A stretch of DNA of 64,000 nucleotides from Telmatactis stephensoni (GCA_029948255.1 JALIZF010001714.1:62001-126000); one strand, 5' to 3'; shown: positions 29,596-41,607, numbered from the stretch's first letter. Notes: a model not told the origin generated them from the sequence alone. A program made the numbers and translations.

Positions 29596-30164
29596 AGGTC
29601 ATGTACTAACTGTTATTCAAATGTATTCATGTTTGAATTTGGGCCCCATTCTGAAAACCCATTCACCACGGTATTCAGCAACATATGAGCTGACATAGTG
29701 CTTTCAATGAGTTTTACCAATATTTCAGTTTTTGGCTAGTTTCATTATACATTGATTGATGTAAAGCCTTTTATGTTAAAATGCCTTCTTGTTACTCAAA
29801 AAAAGAAAGAAAGAAAGAAAGAAAACAAACACTAAGTGCTATTCTGAGCACTTTTTTCTATATTTCAGCTGAAGTTGGGACTGAATTGATACGTGATGCA
29901 GTTATGTTTCCCAAAACTTATTTAAAAAATCAACATTTTTCTCTTGAATAATTACAATACATTGTGCTCGTCTAGTTCTGAGGGAATATATGGTATAAAA
30001 TTATGTAAGATGAAAATACCAAGAAGATTAGGAGACACTTGTCAAAGTACTTTAATATTAAGCAAAAGTTAATAAAGGTTAAGTTAAGTTGGATTAAGAG
30101 TCTTTGTTTCCTTTAATTTCTCATATTTTCTTATCATGTTAAATGCTTTAAATTTCACAACAGC
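29596..30164. other. Intergenic, no gene seen
   Basis: Contains a (GAAA)n-type tract at about 29801-29825. Otherwise featureless. Confidence 0.4.
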
Positions 30165-30380
30165 TTGGCTGCCTCACAAATACCACCTGATTTTGTTATT
30201 ACCAACCAATGCAGTCGAAGACAACTCTACTTACCGCCAAGTCCAGACCAATGTACTGAAGAGCAGTCAGACCAGGGAGGTGGGAGGGACTATGGAATAG
30301 GCTACCTCCAGAAACTGTACAATCAGTCAACAGAATCTTTCAAAAACATAGTATCTACAGCGATTGCAGACCTGAAAATG
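30165..30380 (+). CDS. Orphan exon, unknown protein
   Basis: After the acceptor-like TTCACAACAG at about 30164, the frame reads AASQIPPDFVITNQCSRRQL, LPPSPDQCTEEQSDQGGG, then GIGYLQKLYNQSTESFKNIV. The useful coding part probably ends near 30380; the hydrophobic tail beyond is AT-rich. Family not recognised. Confidence 0.35.
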
Positions 30381-30419
30381 CCTTCCTATTTATATATATT
30401 TACTTTTTTATTTTAAATT

Positions 30420-31018
30420 TATTCAGGTTATTAATTCTTACGATCCTTCTAGGATTAGCGAAAACTATTTAGAAGTGCAATGAACTAAGATTAAGAATAT
30501 CACCCTGGCATTATCAAATTCCTTACTTACGTGTAGTAGAAAATTTATCCTGTCACAGAATAAAAACCGAGGCCAATTTTTCGTGTTTGGTTCAATGCTT
30601 GAGTTCACACTTGTACCAAAATGTTAAAAGTTAGTTTAGTCCTTCTGTTGTCCATAAACACCACAACTCGACGATGATTTTGAGGTGTTTTATTCGTACC
30701 AGTTTACAAGCTGTCACAACTCGTAGAAAAAAACACCAAATGAAGTGTCCTGTTTTCCGCTGGAAAATCTCAATACAAGTTGGGAATAACTTTCATTTGA
30801 ACTTGATTGCCTCAATATTTCTTGTATATACTGATAATGCCTGTCCTTTTTAGGACTAGCAGAAACTGCGCCCCAAAATATCATAAATAAGAAAAATACA
30901 GCCGCCATTTTAGCATGTGAGTGATCTAGCGAGCACGCAAACCTACCCAGCGGTTATCACCAAAAGACAAAACACAGGTAGACCACAAGTAGTGTTTTTT
31001 TTCTTTATCTCTGAGTCC
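30420..31018. other. Intergenic, no gene seen
   Basis: A 64-codon minus frame at 30714-30908 begins with a hydrophobic, signal-like segment (VFFLFMIFWGAVSASPKKD) but is otherwise unsupported. Confidence 0.35.
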
Positions 31019-31238
31019 GGTCGTGAGGCTGTGAGGCTGTGAGGTCGTGAGGCTGTGAGGCTGTGAGGTTGTGAGGCTGTGAGGTCGTGAGGCTGTGAGG
31101 TCGTGAGACTGTGAGGTTGTGAGGTTGTGAGGCTGAGGTTGTGAGGTCGCCTGAGGCTGTGAGGCTGTGAGGTCGTGAGGCTGTAAGGTTGTGAGGTCGT
31201 GAGGCTGTGAGGTCATGAGGCTGTGAGGTCGTGAGGCT
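31019..31238. repeat. 8-bp tandem repeat (TGAGGCTG / TGAGGTCG)n
   Basis: About 27 octamers with two or three variants interleaved. No stop arises on the minus strand, so it creates a spurious frame of Leu/Thr/Ser/Gln-Pro-His repeats. Confidence 0.95.
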
Positions 31239-31640
31239 ACACAGGACGGGTGTGATTGTGCACTTGCATAGATGCCCACAGTTACTACGAATTGCTAACG
31301 TTTATTACGATCTCCATTAAGCCATAAGGCTTATGATTCATCTATTTGTTTGATTCAATAACACTCTGGCTAGTTTTAACAACAACAAAAAAGCAGTATC
31401 GTGACTGGAACTCTGATGACGTAGTCTGTGCTGTGGTACACACAGAAAGAACCGATGTATTTGAAACTCAAACATGTAAACTCACAAAAAAAGTATTTAA
31501 AAAATGTTTGTAAAATTGAAACCATGCGTTTATGTTTTATGTATATTGTGGGCGTGGGCGTGGCCCCCGCCCCCCCGGTTCCGCCGCCCTTGTAGTTATG
31601 TTTGCTTGAGTAGTGAATAATCTCAGTTTCACGTCTGCTT
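31239..31640. other. Intergenic with a GC-rich patch
   Basis: Contains GTGGGCGTGGGCGTGG followed by a C-rich run at 31549-31580, unlike the AT-rich surroundings. No gene. Confidence 0.4.
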
Positions 31641-31644
31641 TTGT

Positions 31645-32127
31645 AGGCTTGATGGATCTTCCAAATGAAATGATAGTAAAGATTATGAAGCATTTGAGCT
31701 TAAGAAAAATACTCCGAGGATTAGGCAAGACTTGTAAATGAATGTATCAATTAAGTCACATTCCTCTTCTATGGAAGAGATTTACATTACAAGACACAGA
31801 AAGTCTTGTTATTTATACCATGGATAGCTTTGAAGCAATCTTAAGCACTGTTGTGACATGAAGCATTTATATTTTAATGGGGATTTTAAGCATCTGGTGG
31901 ACAGTTTTGTATTGGGTAGATTAACGTGTAAAAGTTTATTTTGCAGACATTTGTCCGATTGTACCAATCTGCAGATTTTAGACCTTACCACAAATTCTTT
32001 TGTTACTGATATATCATTTCTTTTTCAAATGCCTGTCTTGAAGGAGCTTCATTTGGAATTTACTAAAGTTAAGCCTGAAAAAGCCACACGTGTACTGGAA
32101 AATTCAGGCGTTTGCAACAAACTATGA
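31645..32127 (+). pseudogene. F-box/LRR-like pseudogene
   Basis: After an acceptor-like TTTTGTAG at 31648 the frame reads LMDLPNEMIVKIMKHLSLRK, a typical F-box start (Skp1 binding), then VCK-type helix and PLLWKRFTLQD. It has TGA stops near 31741 and 31860 and a one-base shift, then continues as LRR-like sequence (LSDCTNLQILDLTTNSF, FLFQMPVLKELHLE) to 32127. F-box/LRR proteins are substrate receptors of SCF ubiquitin ligases. The stops show decay. Confidence 0.65.
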
Positions 32128-32139
32128 GCTTCCCCAAAC

Positions 32140-32625
32140 CACAGGAATGGCTATAGCTACCGTGATCAAGGAGAGTTTACAAAACAGCGTCCAAGAGTGT
32201 GTGCGTGACAGAGAAACAGAGAGAACACTCCGGCAGAAACAGCTCAAGATTACTGAAAGCGAACGGTTGCAATTCCCTTTTTAGATACGATTTGCTCGGA
32301 GATGAGATGCCACTTCAGTGATGACAAAAGAGCACACTTTAAGCTTTGCTCATTGATCCCTGAAGTGACTATTTCAAAGAACACTGAAGGTGTAATAGAA
32401 ACGGCCAAAATTCTCCATGCCAAATGCAAACATGCCCTTCCTGAGCCATCCACTTTTGAAAGCGAGATAGTACGATGGATGGATTACTGGAAGCGCCAAG
32501 AGCCACTATCTTCTAGTATGCCCGTAACTTCCATACTCGCCAATCATGCTGATGAGACGTTTTCCCCGAACATCAGAGAATTGCTCATTATACTGGCAGT
32601 TCTGCCTATTGAGATCCTTCTCTTG
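32140..32625 (+). pseudogene. hAT transposase fragment (52-kDa repressor-like group)
   Basis: Segments in two frames (to 32284, then from 32285) give PFLDTICSEMRCHF and FKLCSLIPEV, then LPEPSTFESEIVRWMDYWKR and FSPNIRELLIILAVLPI. These correspond to the stretch before the dimerisation motif of THAP/hAT-type transposases, where ...LPVT..CERSFS is expected next. The match stops abruptly at about 32625, where unrelated sequence begins, so the C-terminus is lost. Confidence 0.7.
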
Positions 32626-33329
32626 CCTTCGTCGTTAATTGCAGCATCTAGCAGCCCAATTTGGGCTGGCCTTGTGTCTTTTTCTGTAGCCCCATGAATT
32701 TCTTTTGCTGCCTCAAATAGCTCCTTCCTTCTTCCTGTCACAACCATGGCACTTCCTGTAACAACACCCTCCTTGGAACTTGTTGGAGTCTTCTTTCTCA
32801 TGTTGACTGATTTTTGACTTAAAAACTGGGTTGGTTTCTTCCTAGCATCATCATTTCCTAACAGACTAGATTTTATACTCTCCATCTCTTCAACCTCTTC
32901 CACTACCTTCTCTATCTAAAATTTACAATATAATGCATATCAGATTACAAAACGTTGTACTCGGTCCATATAGCTAATATTTTTTTAGTCCCATAAAACT
33001 ATACCATTATAAAACACAGATGCAGCCAGAAATGAAATTATAAAGCTATTGATGTCCAGCCTGTTATGAGTTTGAACATTGTTTGAATTGGAACTCTTAC
33101 TATTCTCATTCCAACAAATATCGTCAAATGATGTTTTTTTTCTTACCTTGCTTTGGAGATAATGAAGTTTATCTGTCTTAGTTCTTAATATATTTTCTTT
33201 GATCTTCAATTCTTCTTCAGCAGTCTCCAGCTCCTTGGATATGTCGTCGATTTGACAGTTTTGATTGATTATCCTTTCATGGAGCTTTTTACACTTTTTC
33301 ATAAAGTCGCCGACTTTGAATCGCAGCAT
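32544..33329 (-). CDS. Coiled-coil protein, two exons, C-terminus replaced
   Basis: Exon 1 33329-33146 (ATG, MLRFKVGDFMKKCKKLHERI, then a heptad-rich coil with ISKELETAEEELKIKE) ends at the donor CAAG/GTAAGA. Exon 2 starts at TTTTAG/ATAGAG near 32916 with VVEEVEEMES and continues with a Lys/Ser-rich region and AINDEGKRRISIGRTAS. The last codons to 32544 run into sequence that is antisense to the hAT fragment, so the native end has been overwritten. Function unknown; predicted to dimerise through the coiled coil. Confidence 0.5.
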
Positions 33330-33806
33330 AGTAAACAGTTAAACGGTTTGATAAATCAAATAAGAACTCAAATAAGTTCACATTTTGACAAAATAAATCT
33401 GTCTACTTGACAAGCTGCTTTTCTTTCCCGCCAAAGATTCTCTTTGCTAACATTTGTTAACATTACGATTGCTCCTCGAGAAGAACACTATATATCCATG
33501 AACAAGGTTCAAAAAGATTTAGAATTTAGAATACCACAAATTGAGAAGCAAATTTACAAAAATAAAGACGATATAATTTGAACATTTGAGTGTCTGAATA
33601 TGTTGCTGGACGTCACCCAGCCATGTGGGATGTTGGTTCACACAGCTCGAAATACTACGAGCATGCTCAGTGAACCGGGCATAAACTAATGCCTCAAGGT
33701 GTTTTAGAAACACACTTTTATATTTGAGTGTCTGTTTATCTTAAAATAAATTATTTGCCATATTCGTCTAGATATTCGGACTTTAAGTTCTTTGCTCAGT
33801 TCTAGA
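33330..33806. other. Intergenic, putative promoter of the coiled-coil gene
   Basis: ATTTGAGTGTCTG occurs at about 33585 and 33723 in the same orientation, 138 bp apart. Nothing else notable. Confidence 0.35.
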
Positions 33807-34369
33807 CTAGGTTTCCAGTTTTGTATTTTGGGCTTTTCCAAGGTCATTTCTTACAGACTCTTTGGCGCAAGTAATCATTTGTGCAAATACAGCACATATT
33901 CCCTCCAATACAGGGTCTCCTCTAAGTCTGTGGACTGAGATAGGGATACAAACTGAAATATTGCTACATCTAGCAGTTCCATTACTGACATAGGAATCTT
34001 GGTGCATTTGTACGTGCCAGAGGACGCCATTTGTGGGAGATGAAGACAGTGGAACACACGTGTGGAGTGACAGGAAGGAAGCACCACAGGGATTCCACAT
34101 TTGAAAAAAATATAGGGTTATATAGGGTAGATGGGCACTTTTTTCTTCTTCATGTCGTCTCGGGCATTGGTAAATTACTGTGCGCTTTATGTGTTATTTT
34201 AATGCTTTTTGAAATTGAATAAACTGAAATATTAAATATTAACTAGCCAGTTGGCAAAATAGCATAGTCAATGACGTCACAATAGCCAAAAAACGAGATT
34301 TTCCACAACTACACAGGTAACCAAATTACCAAACACGTTGCAAAATAACACACACCATCGACGCACTGT
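33807..34369. other. No supported gene; two overlapping minus frames
   Basis: Minus frames at 33807-34100 and 33875-34087 overlap and neither is convincing, though one (MASSGTYKCTKIPMSVMELL) has plausible composition and could be an orphan exon. Confidence 0.25.
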
Positions 34370-35239
34370 TTAACCCTTTTGCTCCTACAGCGCCCGAAAC
34401 CGGCCGTAAAAATTCTACTCGTCTAAAAAAGTACTTCTTCCTAAAAAAGGACAACTCAAACTCAACTTTGGTACGAAAGTAAACTCTAGTAAATGAGTCA
34501 AGTTTTGAAAATCAAACATTGTGAAACAACTGGCGATTTCTGCAGAAATTCGTCATTTCAAGGCAAGGAAAGGAAAAATTCACCATTTTGGGCTCAATTT
34601 TCATCCTCGAAAATCACACATTTTGGACCTCAATTTTTCTCAACAAATTATCCTTTCCTGCACACGAAACAGCATTAACAACCAAATTCAGTCCTAGTCT
34701 TGTGTTCTCATGGACTTTTTGGCCTTCTTTTCCTTTCACGGACACAGCTGCGGCTGATTCATTGTGGCCATTTTGCAAGCACGTGTTTTTGGACTTTTAC
34801 GACCTAAATGCATTCTGGGTAATTCAGCTCCTACGCGACAGCCACAGTCCTTCCCTCCATCTTTTAGAGTTTTTAGTAAAGTCTCGAGCCCCCTCGGAAT
34901 TCTGCCCAAATTTCACGCTTGCTGTGTTCCTCAATCGTCACAACTCCCAAAAAATGCCATGGCAGGTCCGAGAAATTCCCCTTGGACGAGCTTCAAAGCA
35001 CACTTCATCTTGGCGCCACTCAAAATTCACCCAGTCAAAGCTACGAGTCAAAATGCCTACGAAGTGTTACACCTTGACGAATTCTTACGGCAAGTAAGCT
35101 CTCTGCTACTTCCAGGCTTAATGATGCCCAGCCAGTAGGAACCAAAGGCAAAAAAAGGCTCGAAAATTCACAGAAATCCAAGATTATGACCTCAAAATCG
35201 CGTAAAAACCTCAAAAATCCCCAGTAGCGAAAGGGTTAA
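34370..35239. mobile_element. piggyBac-like MITE, 870 bp, TTAA-flanked
   Basis: TTAA at 34370-34373 and 35236-35239; ends TTAACCCTTTTGCTCCTAC and, reversed, TTAACCCTTTCGCTACTG. TTAA with a CCC(T)n start is the piggyBac pattern. It carries no transposase: open frames inside (34588, 34764) are low-quality translations of repeated phrases such as TTTTGG(A/G)C(C/T)(T/C). Confidence 0.75.
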
Positions 35240-35484
35240 TTTATTGTTTAAACCATGCCTACTGGAAGACTAGCCTTTCGCAGACCGCTTTATGATATCG
35301 CCGTTTGGCAATTCTGCATCCTGAGTAACTTCACAAAAGTTGAAATGAAGAAGAAGGACACATAAAAGAAGCTAGCAGATGGAAAACCTGTCCTCTCATT
35401 CGCAGTTAAAATTGCAAACATCATGTGTAAACTGTTGACAACGCCAACCTTTTGCCATCTACTAAAACATTTTGAATAAGATGA

Positions 35485-35831
35485 AGTAAATAGTGCAACA
35501 GGTGGATGGAAAGTTGGCAGTCCAGCCACAGAAAAACTTGCGGAATGGTGCCAAGACCAATGGCGAAGAAAGCAACCAGTCCTTCCAAAGAGGGAATTTA
35601 GACGCTCATACATGTGTACACCACTATGTAGTGAATGTGTACCGTTGTGCTATTAATGTGGAGAACCATGCCCTGACTGTTCAAATGAACTAGGTCGAAG
35701 CCTCCCACCAGAAATGCAAACGGCGATTGCCTTGAAAAATTTTGAAATTCACGCACAAGATCAGGAAGAAGGAGAGGAAGTTGTGCAGCCCACACCAAAA
35801 CGTATGTGTTTAAGGAGCCGAGTAAAGCAGT
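35485..35831 (+). pseudogene. Cys-rich coding remnant, unknown family
   Basis: A frame starting near 35495 reads GGWKVGSPATEKLAEWCQDQ, PVLPKREFRRSYMCTPLC, then after a single in-frame TAA at about 35655 CGEPCPDCSNELGRSLPPEM and an acidic, basic-ended tail to a TGA near 35831. Six cysteines in C-x3-C and C-x2-C spacing suggest a metal-binding module. Only one stop interrupts about 110 codons, so it decayed recently. I cannot name it. Confidence 0.4.
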
Positions 35832-36638
35832 GAGTCAAGGACACATTTCTTTTCTTGAGCCTTGAAAAATTTATCTGATCTTATTAGTCAAAGGTAAAAT
35901 TTCTATTTCTTGTTATAAGGCTTCCTACCGACCTGATATGTTTTACTTGAAATAAGGAAAGGATGAAATTTGCAAGTTGACATGTCCAGAAATACATACC
36001 TGCGTACCTGGCTCTGCTCTCCCCTGAAAGCCAGCTACTCAGGCTAAGAAATACATGTTTGCACATATGGAATGCATCAGCTTAGCTGGGCTACCAGTTC
36101 TCAGAATTAATTACACATGCACGTCCTTGTATGCAAGTCAAATAAAAATCAGGCTCGTAACATGGTATGTGGGATCAGGGATCAAGCCCCAAATTATGGC
36201 CAGGATCAGGGATCAGAGGCCAGGGCTCAGGGATCAAATGGGTGGGATAGAGCATCAGGGACATTGGGTCAGGATCAGGGATCAGCTCAGTTTTTTCAAC
36301 CAAGGATTAGGGATCAAAAATTTCTAAAAATATGGACTCAGGGATCAAAATTTCCGTAAAATCACGGAAACAGTGAGACGGAACTATACCATGTTGAGCC
36401 TGAAAAATTGTATTTGAATTCCTGAAAGAAGATATCTTTGGAAACTCGGGTGGTAATACAGAGTAACTGCTTTTTAGTTTAGATAAGGTTGCTAAAGCCC
36501 CAGTTACACGACCCAAAACATGGCAAGGCAAGGATGATTTTCGGCAAGGATGAATATAATTTTGATGGCAAAATGCTAACATTTTAGATTTAAACAACCC
36601 TGTATGGTTTGTCACTGCCTATAAAGATAATAGCGTCC
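35832..36638. repeat. Intergenic with (GATCAGG)-type short repeat
   Basis: Between about 36165 and 36350, CAGGGATCA and GATCAGG recur about ten times in an irregular array. The rest is featureless. Confidence 0.6.
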
Positions 36639-36741
36639 TTAAGCAATCTCGACGAGTACGAGTACGAAATATGACGTTTCGCGTTCTAGAGGACTGGGAC
36701 GAGAACGCCGTTTTCGGCGCGAAAAAACAAAACTTAAGCAT

Positions 36742-38110
36742 CGATCGACAAAAAAGACGAGACGTTTAGAGATCTTCTGTTTTGGGGATACACCAATGAC
36801 ATATTTGATGATGAGGAATTTTGTCTTCTCTATAATGCTTATGAGTCAAAAAACCCAGATTTCCCGTACAGCTGGTATTCATCATTTGATTTAGATGACA
36901 TGGATGCAAATGAATGTTTGGCCGAATTTAGAGTTCAAAAATGGCACATTCTGCTCTTAGCCGATAAGCTTCAGATCCCACCAGCTTTCCAGTGTCCACA
37001 GCGTTCTATTTGTGATGGTGTTGAAGGATTGTGTATGTTGTTGAAGCGCCTATCATATCCATGTAGATACAGTGACATGGTTTGGAGATTTGCAAGGCCA
37101 GTACCAGTACTAAGTATGATAACAAACACTGTGCTTGACTACATTTATGATGCAGGAATGATGCAGTTATGAGTCCTCCACAGTTAGAGCAATATGCCAA
37201 TGCCATTTCAGCAAAGGGAGTTCCACTGGACAACTGTTTCGGATTTGTTGATGGAACTGTTAGACCCATAAGTCGCCCAAGACAAAACCAGAGAATAGTG
37301 TACAATGGGCATAAAAGGGTCCATGCCCTGAAGTTTCAGTCACTAGCTCTTCCAAATGGTATTATTGGCAACCTTTATGGTCCCATAGGTAATTAAAACC
37401 ATTATAAACTTTGTCAAAGTTAATCTATAATCATGAATATACACAATGCTAGAGTACCTGTAATTCAGCTGTTTAGCTGCAAGAGGTTTGAATAAACCTA
37501 CCTCCAAACACTAAGGAGTGCAAAACTTGTAACCATTTAGTCAGCAGTAAAAAGTACTAATTAAACAACAGAAATAAATAGAATTGGCATAAAATATAAT
37601 AATTTAGGGATATTTATGTTGCACACTATTTAGTGTTTGTACTCTATCTATTTGAGATATTCTAATTTTAATAGATACAAACCTTTCTGCTTGCAGAGGG
37701 AAGAAGACATGATGCTGCACTATTAGCAGAATCTGGCTTGCTGCAAAATCTACAGCTTCATGCAATTTCCCCTAATGGTCAGCAAATGTGCATATATGGA
37801 GATCCAGCTTACCCACTTAGATTACAACTCCAGGGCCCTTTTAAAAATGCAGTTTTAACACCTCAAATGCAAGAGTATAACACCAGAATGAGTTCTGTCA
37901 GGCAATCTGTTGAATGGCTATTTGGGGACATAGTGAATTATTTCAAATTTGCAGACTTCAAAAAAAAGTCTTAAAATAGGTTTGAGTAGCATTGGTAAAA
38001 TGTATGTTGTCTGTGCAATTTTAAGGAATGCCCTCACATGTCTTTATGGAAATGAAACATCCATATTTTTTTATCTAGACCCACCCACTCTTGATGAATA
38101 CTTTGTGTAA
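36742..38110 (+). pseudogene. HARBI1-like DDE transposase, two exons, frame-shifted
   Basis: Exon 1 reads ETFRDLLFWGYTNDIFDDEE, then ECLAEFRVQKWHILLLADKL and a helix-turn-helix region to 37165, where a one-base shift and a small loss occur. The next frame has NCFGFVDGTVRPISRPRQ (first Asp) and ends at ATAG/GTAATT (37388). Exon 2 (37697 on) reads EGRRHDAALL, CIYGDPAYPL (second Asp) and RQSVEWLFGDI (Glu). A slip in an A-run near 37966 shifts to MYVVCAILRNALTCLYGN, ending at TAA 38110. Without the slips, a full DDE_Tnp_4-type nuclease. No Met precedes 36900 in this frame. Confidence 0.88.
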
Positions 38111-38532
38111 AATTACAATGCAATCAATGTAAACCAGAAAAGTAAAATAAGAAAACACCAGTTGTGCAAAACCAATGTGTTCAATGTATAATAAGAAAAT
38201 TCAAACATCATCCATTACATAGCATTGTTTGGATGAACAAGCTTTTTAAAGAACTATTGTCTGTATACTCAAAAAAATGTATAATACCTAATTATAAGTA
38301 CAAAATAATATGTACTCAATGTTACACAACTGTAATAACAATGTAAGAAAAAGTGTTCACAACTTAAAGTAAGAACACATATACCATCAATGAAAAGTTG
38401 GAATATTATGTCTAGTCATCATGTGCACTTAAACTAACAACAACTGTAATAACAATGTAAGAAAACGTGTTCACACAGTAAGAACACATATCATCAAGCA
38501 ATACAAAAATAAGTATATCATCAACAGCAATA
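38111..38532. repeat. Direct repeat between the Harbinger genes
   Basis: About 60 bp (GTAATAACAATGTAAGAAAA...GTAAGAACACATAT) near 38332-38395 recurs, diverged, near 38446-38500. Otherwise AT-rich 3' sequence of the two convergent genes. Confidence 0.65.
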
Positions 38533-39591
38533 TTAATTTTTGTTTGCATTCTGTAAAATGGCCATCAAGGCTTCTGTCTGCTGTTTTTGCTGAGCTAAAA
38601 ACATAGCTTGTAGATTCTGTAACTGCTGCTGTTGTTGCTGCTGCTGATTCATCATGGTAACCAAAAGCTCATGTTGTTGTTGTTCTCTTTTCTCCTGTAG
38701 TTCTAATTTTTCTCTCTCCCTTTTTTCCACTGCCTCATTTTCGTTTTTTCGAAATTTAAGTTCCTCTTGCTTCAAGGTGTAATCCTTTGCTAATTTTTGC
38801 TCCAAATATTCAAACATCTTATTTGTGCTACACCTAGTTTTTTTTCTTTTTTGCAGGAGTCTCTTTGTTGTCTTCTTCCCTCTTTTTGGTTTCAGACATT
38901 CTCTCCATTGCTTGTTTGCGAATATTCTCAGCACTTAACTTATCCTTTTCTGTGTTTTTCTTTTGAATTTCTCCAGACTCTATTTCGTCCTTGTATACTT
39001 TCTCTTTCTCCAAGATTTCCTCTAACAGAACATCCAGTTCAGTAGGTGTCACCTCTATACCAGATGCTTTCTCTTCTTCCTTTAATTGATCAGCTTTCTT
39101 GGTTGTCAAATTGTTGTAGTGATCGCGAACTGACCTGGTTGTAACTTTAAACTTTGGACTTTCAATTTTGTTCAAATTCTTGGCGATATTTTCCCATGCT
39201 TTAGCTCTTTCTGTGCTTCTCATTTTGTACCTGTACGGTTCACTCACAAGAACTTCTCTACAAAACAAGACATCATGTTCTCGAGACCAAATAAAGTTTG
39301 TGGGCCTGAAGGAAATAAAGCAGACACAAGAATAAAAATAAAAAAAATAAAATAAAATTCAAAGAAAGTTCGGAATTTCAACTCGTGAACTCGCTAACTG
39401 CATTTCAGTCAAAGATTTGGAATAAATATGCTTCCAATATAGCGTAAAATATCCTAAGATAGCAGTAAGAAGTAAAACTAGGACCTGAGAAGCTAAAAAA
39501 GTGAGCTAGTGTTCAGATGAGCTTTTTTTCTGTAGTTATAAATAGTGACTTACACTGCTTTTTTCCCTGCTGTCACTCCGCTTTGAGCCAT
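38533..39591 (-). pseudogene. Harbinger SANT/Myb-like partner with coiled coil, two exons
   Basis: Exon 1: ATG at 39591, MAQSGVTAGKKA, donor GTAAGT near 39554. Exon 2 starts after TTCCTTCAG near 39306: [20 protein letters not shown], with [14 protein letters not shown] and the conserved [10 protein letters not shown], a trihelix/SANT DNA-binding domain. A slip in an A-run near 38845 then shifts to a second frame (38533-38934) with KMFEYLEQKLAKDYTLKQEE, a Glu/Lys coiled coil and a Gln-rich end (encoded by CTG/TTG repeats). The partner carries the nuclease to the nucleus and to the ends of the element. Confidence 0.85.
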
Positions 39592-39912
39592 CTAGATGAT
39601 TCGTCTGGAACAGGAGAAAAGAAAAACCTTTTTACAAAAATATCAATGTGCTTGAAGAAAACGATCTTCATAAACTTTCGCTCTATAGTCTCAGGAATGC
39701 TACTGCACAAAAAATTAATTAAAATATCTAACATTTCATAGTAAAAGAAGTCAACTTTACTTACGTTCTTGTTAGAACGTGGAACCCTACCTTTTGCCGT
39801 TGTCAACGAAGCCACGAGAACGAGAACGAACATACAGACATGCGCACATCTTCGAAAATGCTAAATCTGACTTCCGGTCGTCTTCGTACTCATACTTGTC
39901 GAGGTTGCTTAA

Positions 39913-41600
39913 GGTTGCTAATACTTTCCAGAACTGTGCCATTTTAATATAGAACAAAAGGCTAGAGCATCATATACATTCCATCCAGGTTGTGCAACAT
40001 GCAATAGATGACTTGACTAAGTACACAAAGAACATGGTTCTTATGAACCTGTTGATATTAAAAGCTTGTTATTGTTCAAAGATGTAGTATTTATACTTAA
40101 CGATGCATAGATAGAGTGCACACCACATGTGAGAAACATTTCTTGACTATTTACTGCCAAATAAAAGTTAGGCAGAGTTTCCACAGTACTGGTTGAAAAT
40201 TTAACCGGCTGAAAATAAAGCCAGTACATGCTGTTTACATGGAACTGTCTCTTCTTTGGACAAAAGTATTTTCCATTTACAAGGAAATTTGCACGGCTAA
40301 CCATTTTGCCAGGTACAATGAACATAGAACAATGTCAAAAAACTGTAATTTTGAGAACAGCACATATCCTACGTTGAGCTTTAGCAATGTAATAATTTCA
40401 TAGAAAAGATTTGGAATGACTGCAAGGTAGCTTCTTGTTGATGACCACCCACCAATTGAAAGGTAGCAGGTAGTCGGAGTGACGCCATGACTTTTTATAA
40501 CCATGCCAAATCGTTTCTATGAAACATATTTCTAAATACCTTAGGTTTATGGTTAAAACCCGGTCAAGTTGTATCAACTTTGTCAAATGAAATAAACATG
40601 TTATAATAATACAATTTAAAAAGCGCTTATCCAGTGCTGCTCTAAGCGCTGTGAAAAATAAAAAGTATAAAAGTTAAGTGATGCATAAATAATAAATAAT
40701 AAAATAAAATATAATGTTGTTATCATTTTCCTTGTTGAAGATAGTGAAGTTTTTAACTTGAACACTGTTCTATTTGGACCTAATCTCATTTAAACCTTAG
40801 TGATAAACACTTCTAAAACTCAACATTTGTTTTGGCCAGAAACTGGTAACATGTATATAATAACCTTTTGGCTGTGTGATTGACAGCAATTCTTAAACTA
40901 CAGTCTTTGAACTGTGCAGATCTCTGTAATTTTGTGACTTTGCTTGACCAGGATATTCTTTGTGACCTCATACAATCTTGGGAAATTTCTGTAGCTTTAA
41001 CACTGACTCAGAGAGATTAACATTGCAATTAAAATATGTTAGTGATCTAACAACAACAGCAAATACTCACAGGCTCAGGCCTTACACCTGTACAATAGAT
41101 TCAGTTTTGAACTTCAACATCATAAGTACTTAAACTATAGTGAACTATGTATACACCATCACAATATGTCATTTTGCCACTTTAACTTTGCCAGGATGTT
41201 TGTGAACTCTTCGTGGAGTTCAATCTTCAACATACATGTCATTATATCTTCATCTGGAAATTCGTCTATTAGATCATGCATAACTCTTGGTCTTTTTATC
41301 CTCAAAATTCTAAATAAAATGTTAGGAAGCATACTTAACAAAACCTTTCATTCTCACATTGCCATTTTCAAATTAAAGTGAATGAATTTAAAAAGTAGAC
41401 ATGGAAAGCTTGGTGAGGGTTTCCCCTACTGTAGATTTAATGCACGTTTGTATCAATCAGCAGCTGTTCAAGGCCCCTTGGATGAAAAGCAGTAAAAATT
41501 AAAAACTTAAGAATTATATATATAATAACTTCCAAAAGTGTAGATATTAACCAGAATCAGTGAATAATTGTACAATAAACTAGCAGCAAACACAAATGTT
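39913..41600. other. Intergenic, no gene seen
   Basis: 1.7 kb of AT-rich DNA with no coding signal. Short ORFs at 40041, 40277, 40398 and 41159 have no supporting features. Confidence 0.45.
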
Positions 41601-41607
41601 TTTTTGG

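Larger units (their letters stand above)
36639..39912. mobile_element. PIF/Harbinger DNA transposon, 3.3 kb, two genes
   Basis: Ends CCTTAAGCAATCTCGACGAG (36637) and, reversed, CCTTAAGCAACCTCGACAAG (to 39914) are inverted repeats of about 30 bp. The central TTAA hides the precise 3-bp duplication, so limits are good to a few bases. It carries a plus-strand HARBI1-type nuclease and a minus-strand SANT/Myb-like partner, the two-protein set of PIF/Harbinger. Each gene has one or two slips, so it is probably defective but young. Confidence 0.88.

Noticed and set aside
31019..31238. Minus frame rich in TTSQPHDL repeats
   Set aside because: Translation of the octamer repeat.
34588..35138. Frames of 124 and 169 codons in the piggyBac-like MITE
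   Set aside because: Overlapping frames with poor composition inside a non-autonomous element.
35290..35613. Minus frame of 107 codons
   Set aside because: Antisense to the Cys-rich remnant; composition (Phe/Ser runs) is typical of shadows.
38797..39045. Plus frame with Phe/Leu-rich peptide
   Set aside because: Antisense of the Lys/Glu-rich Harbinger partner.
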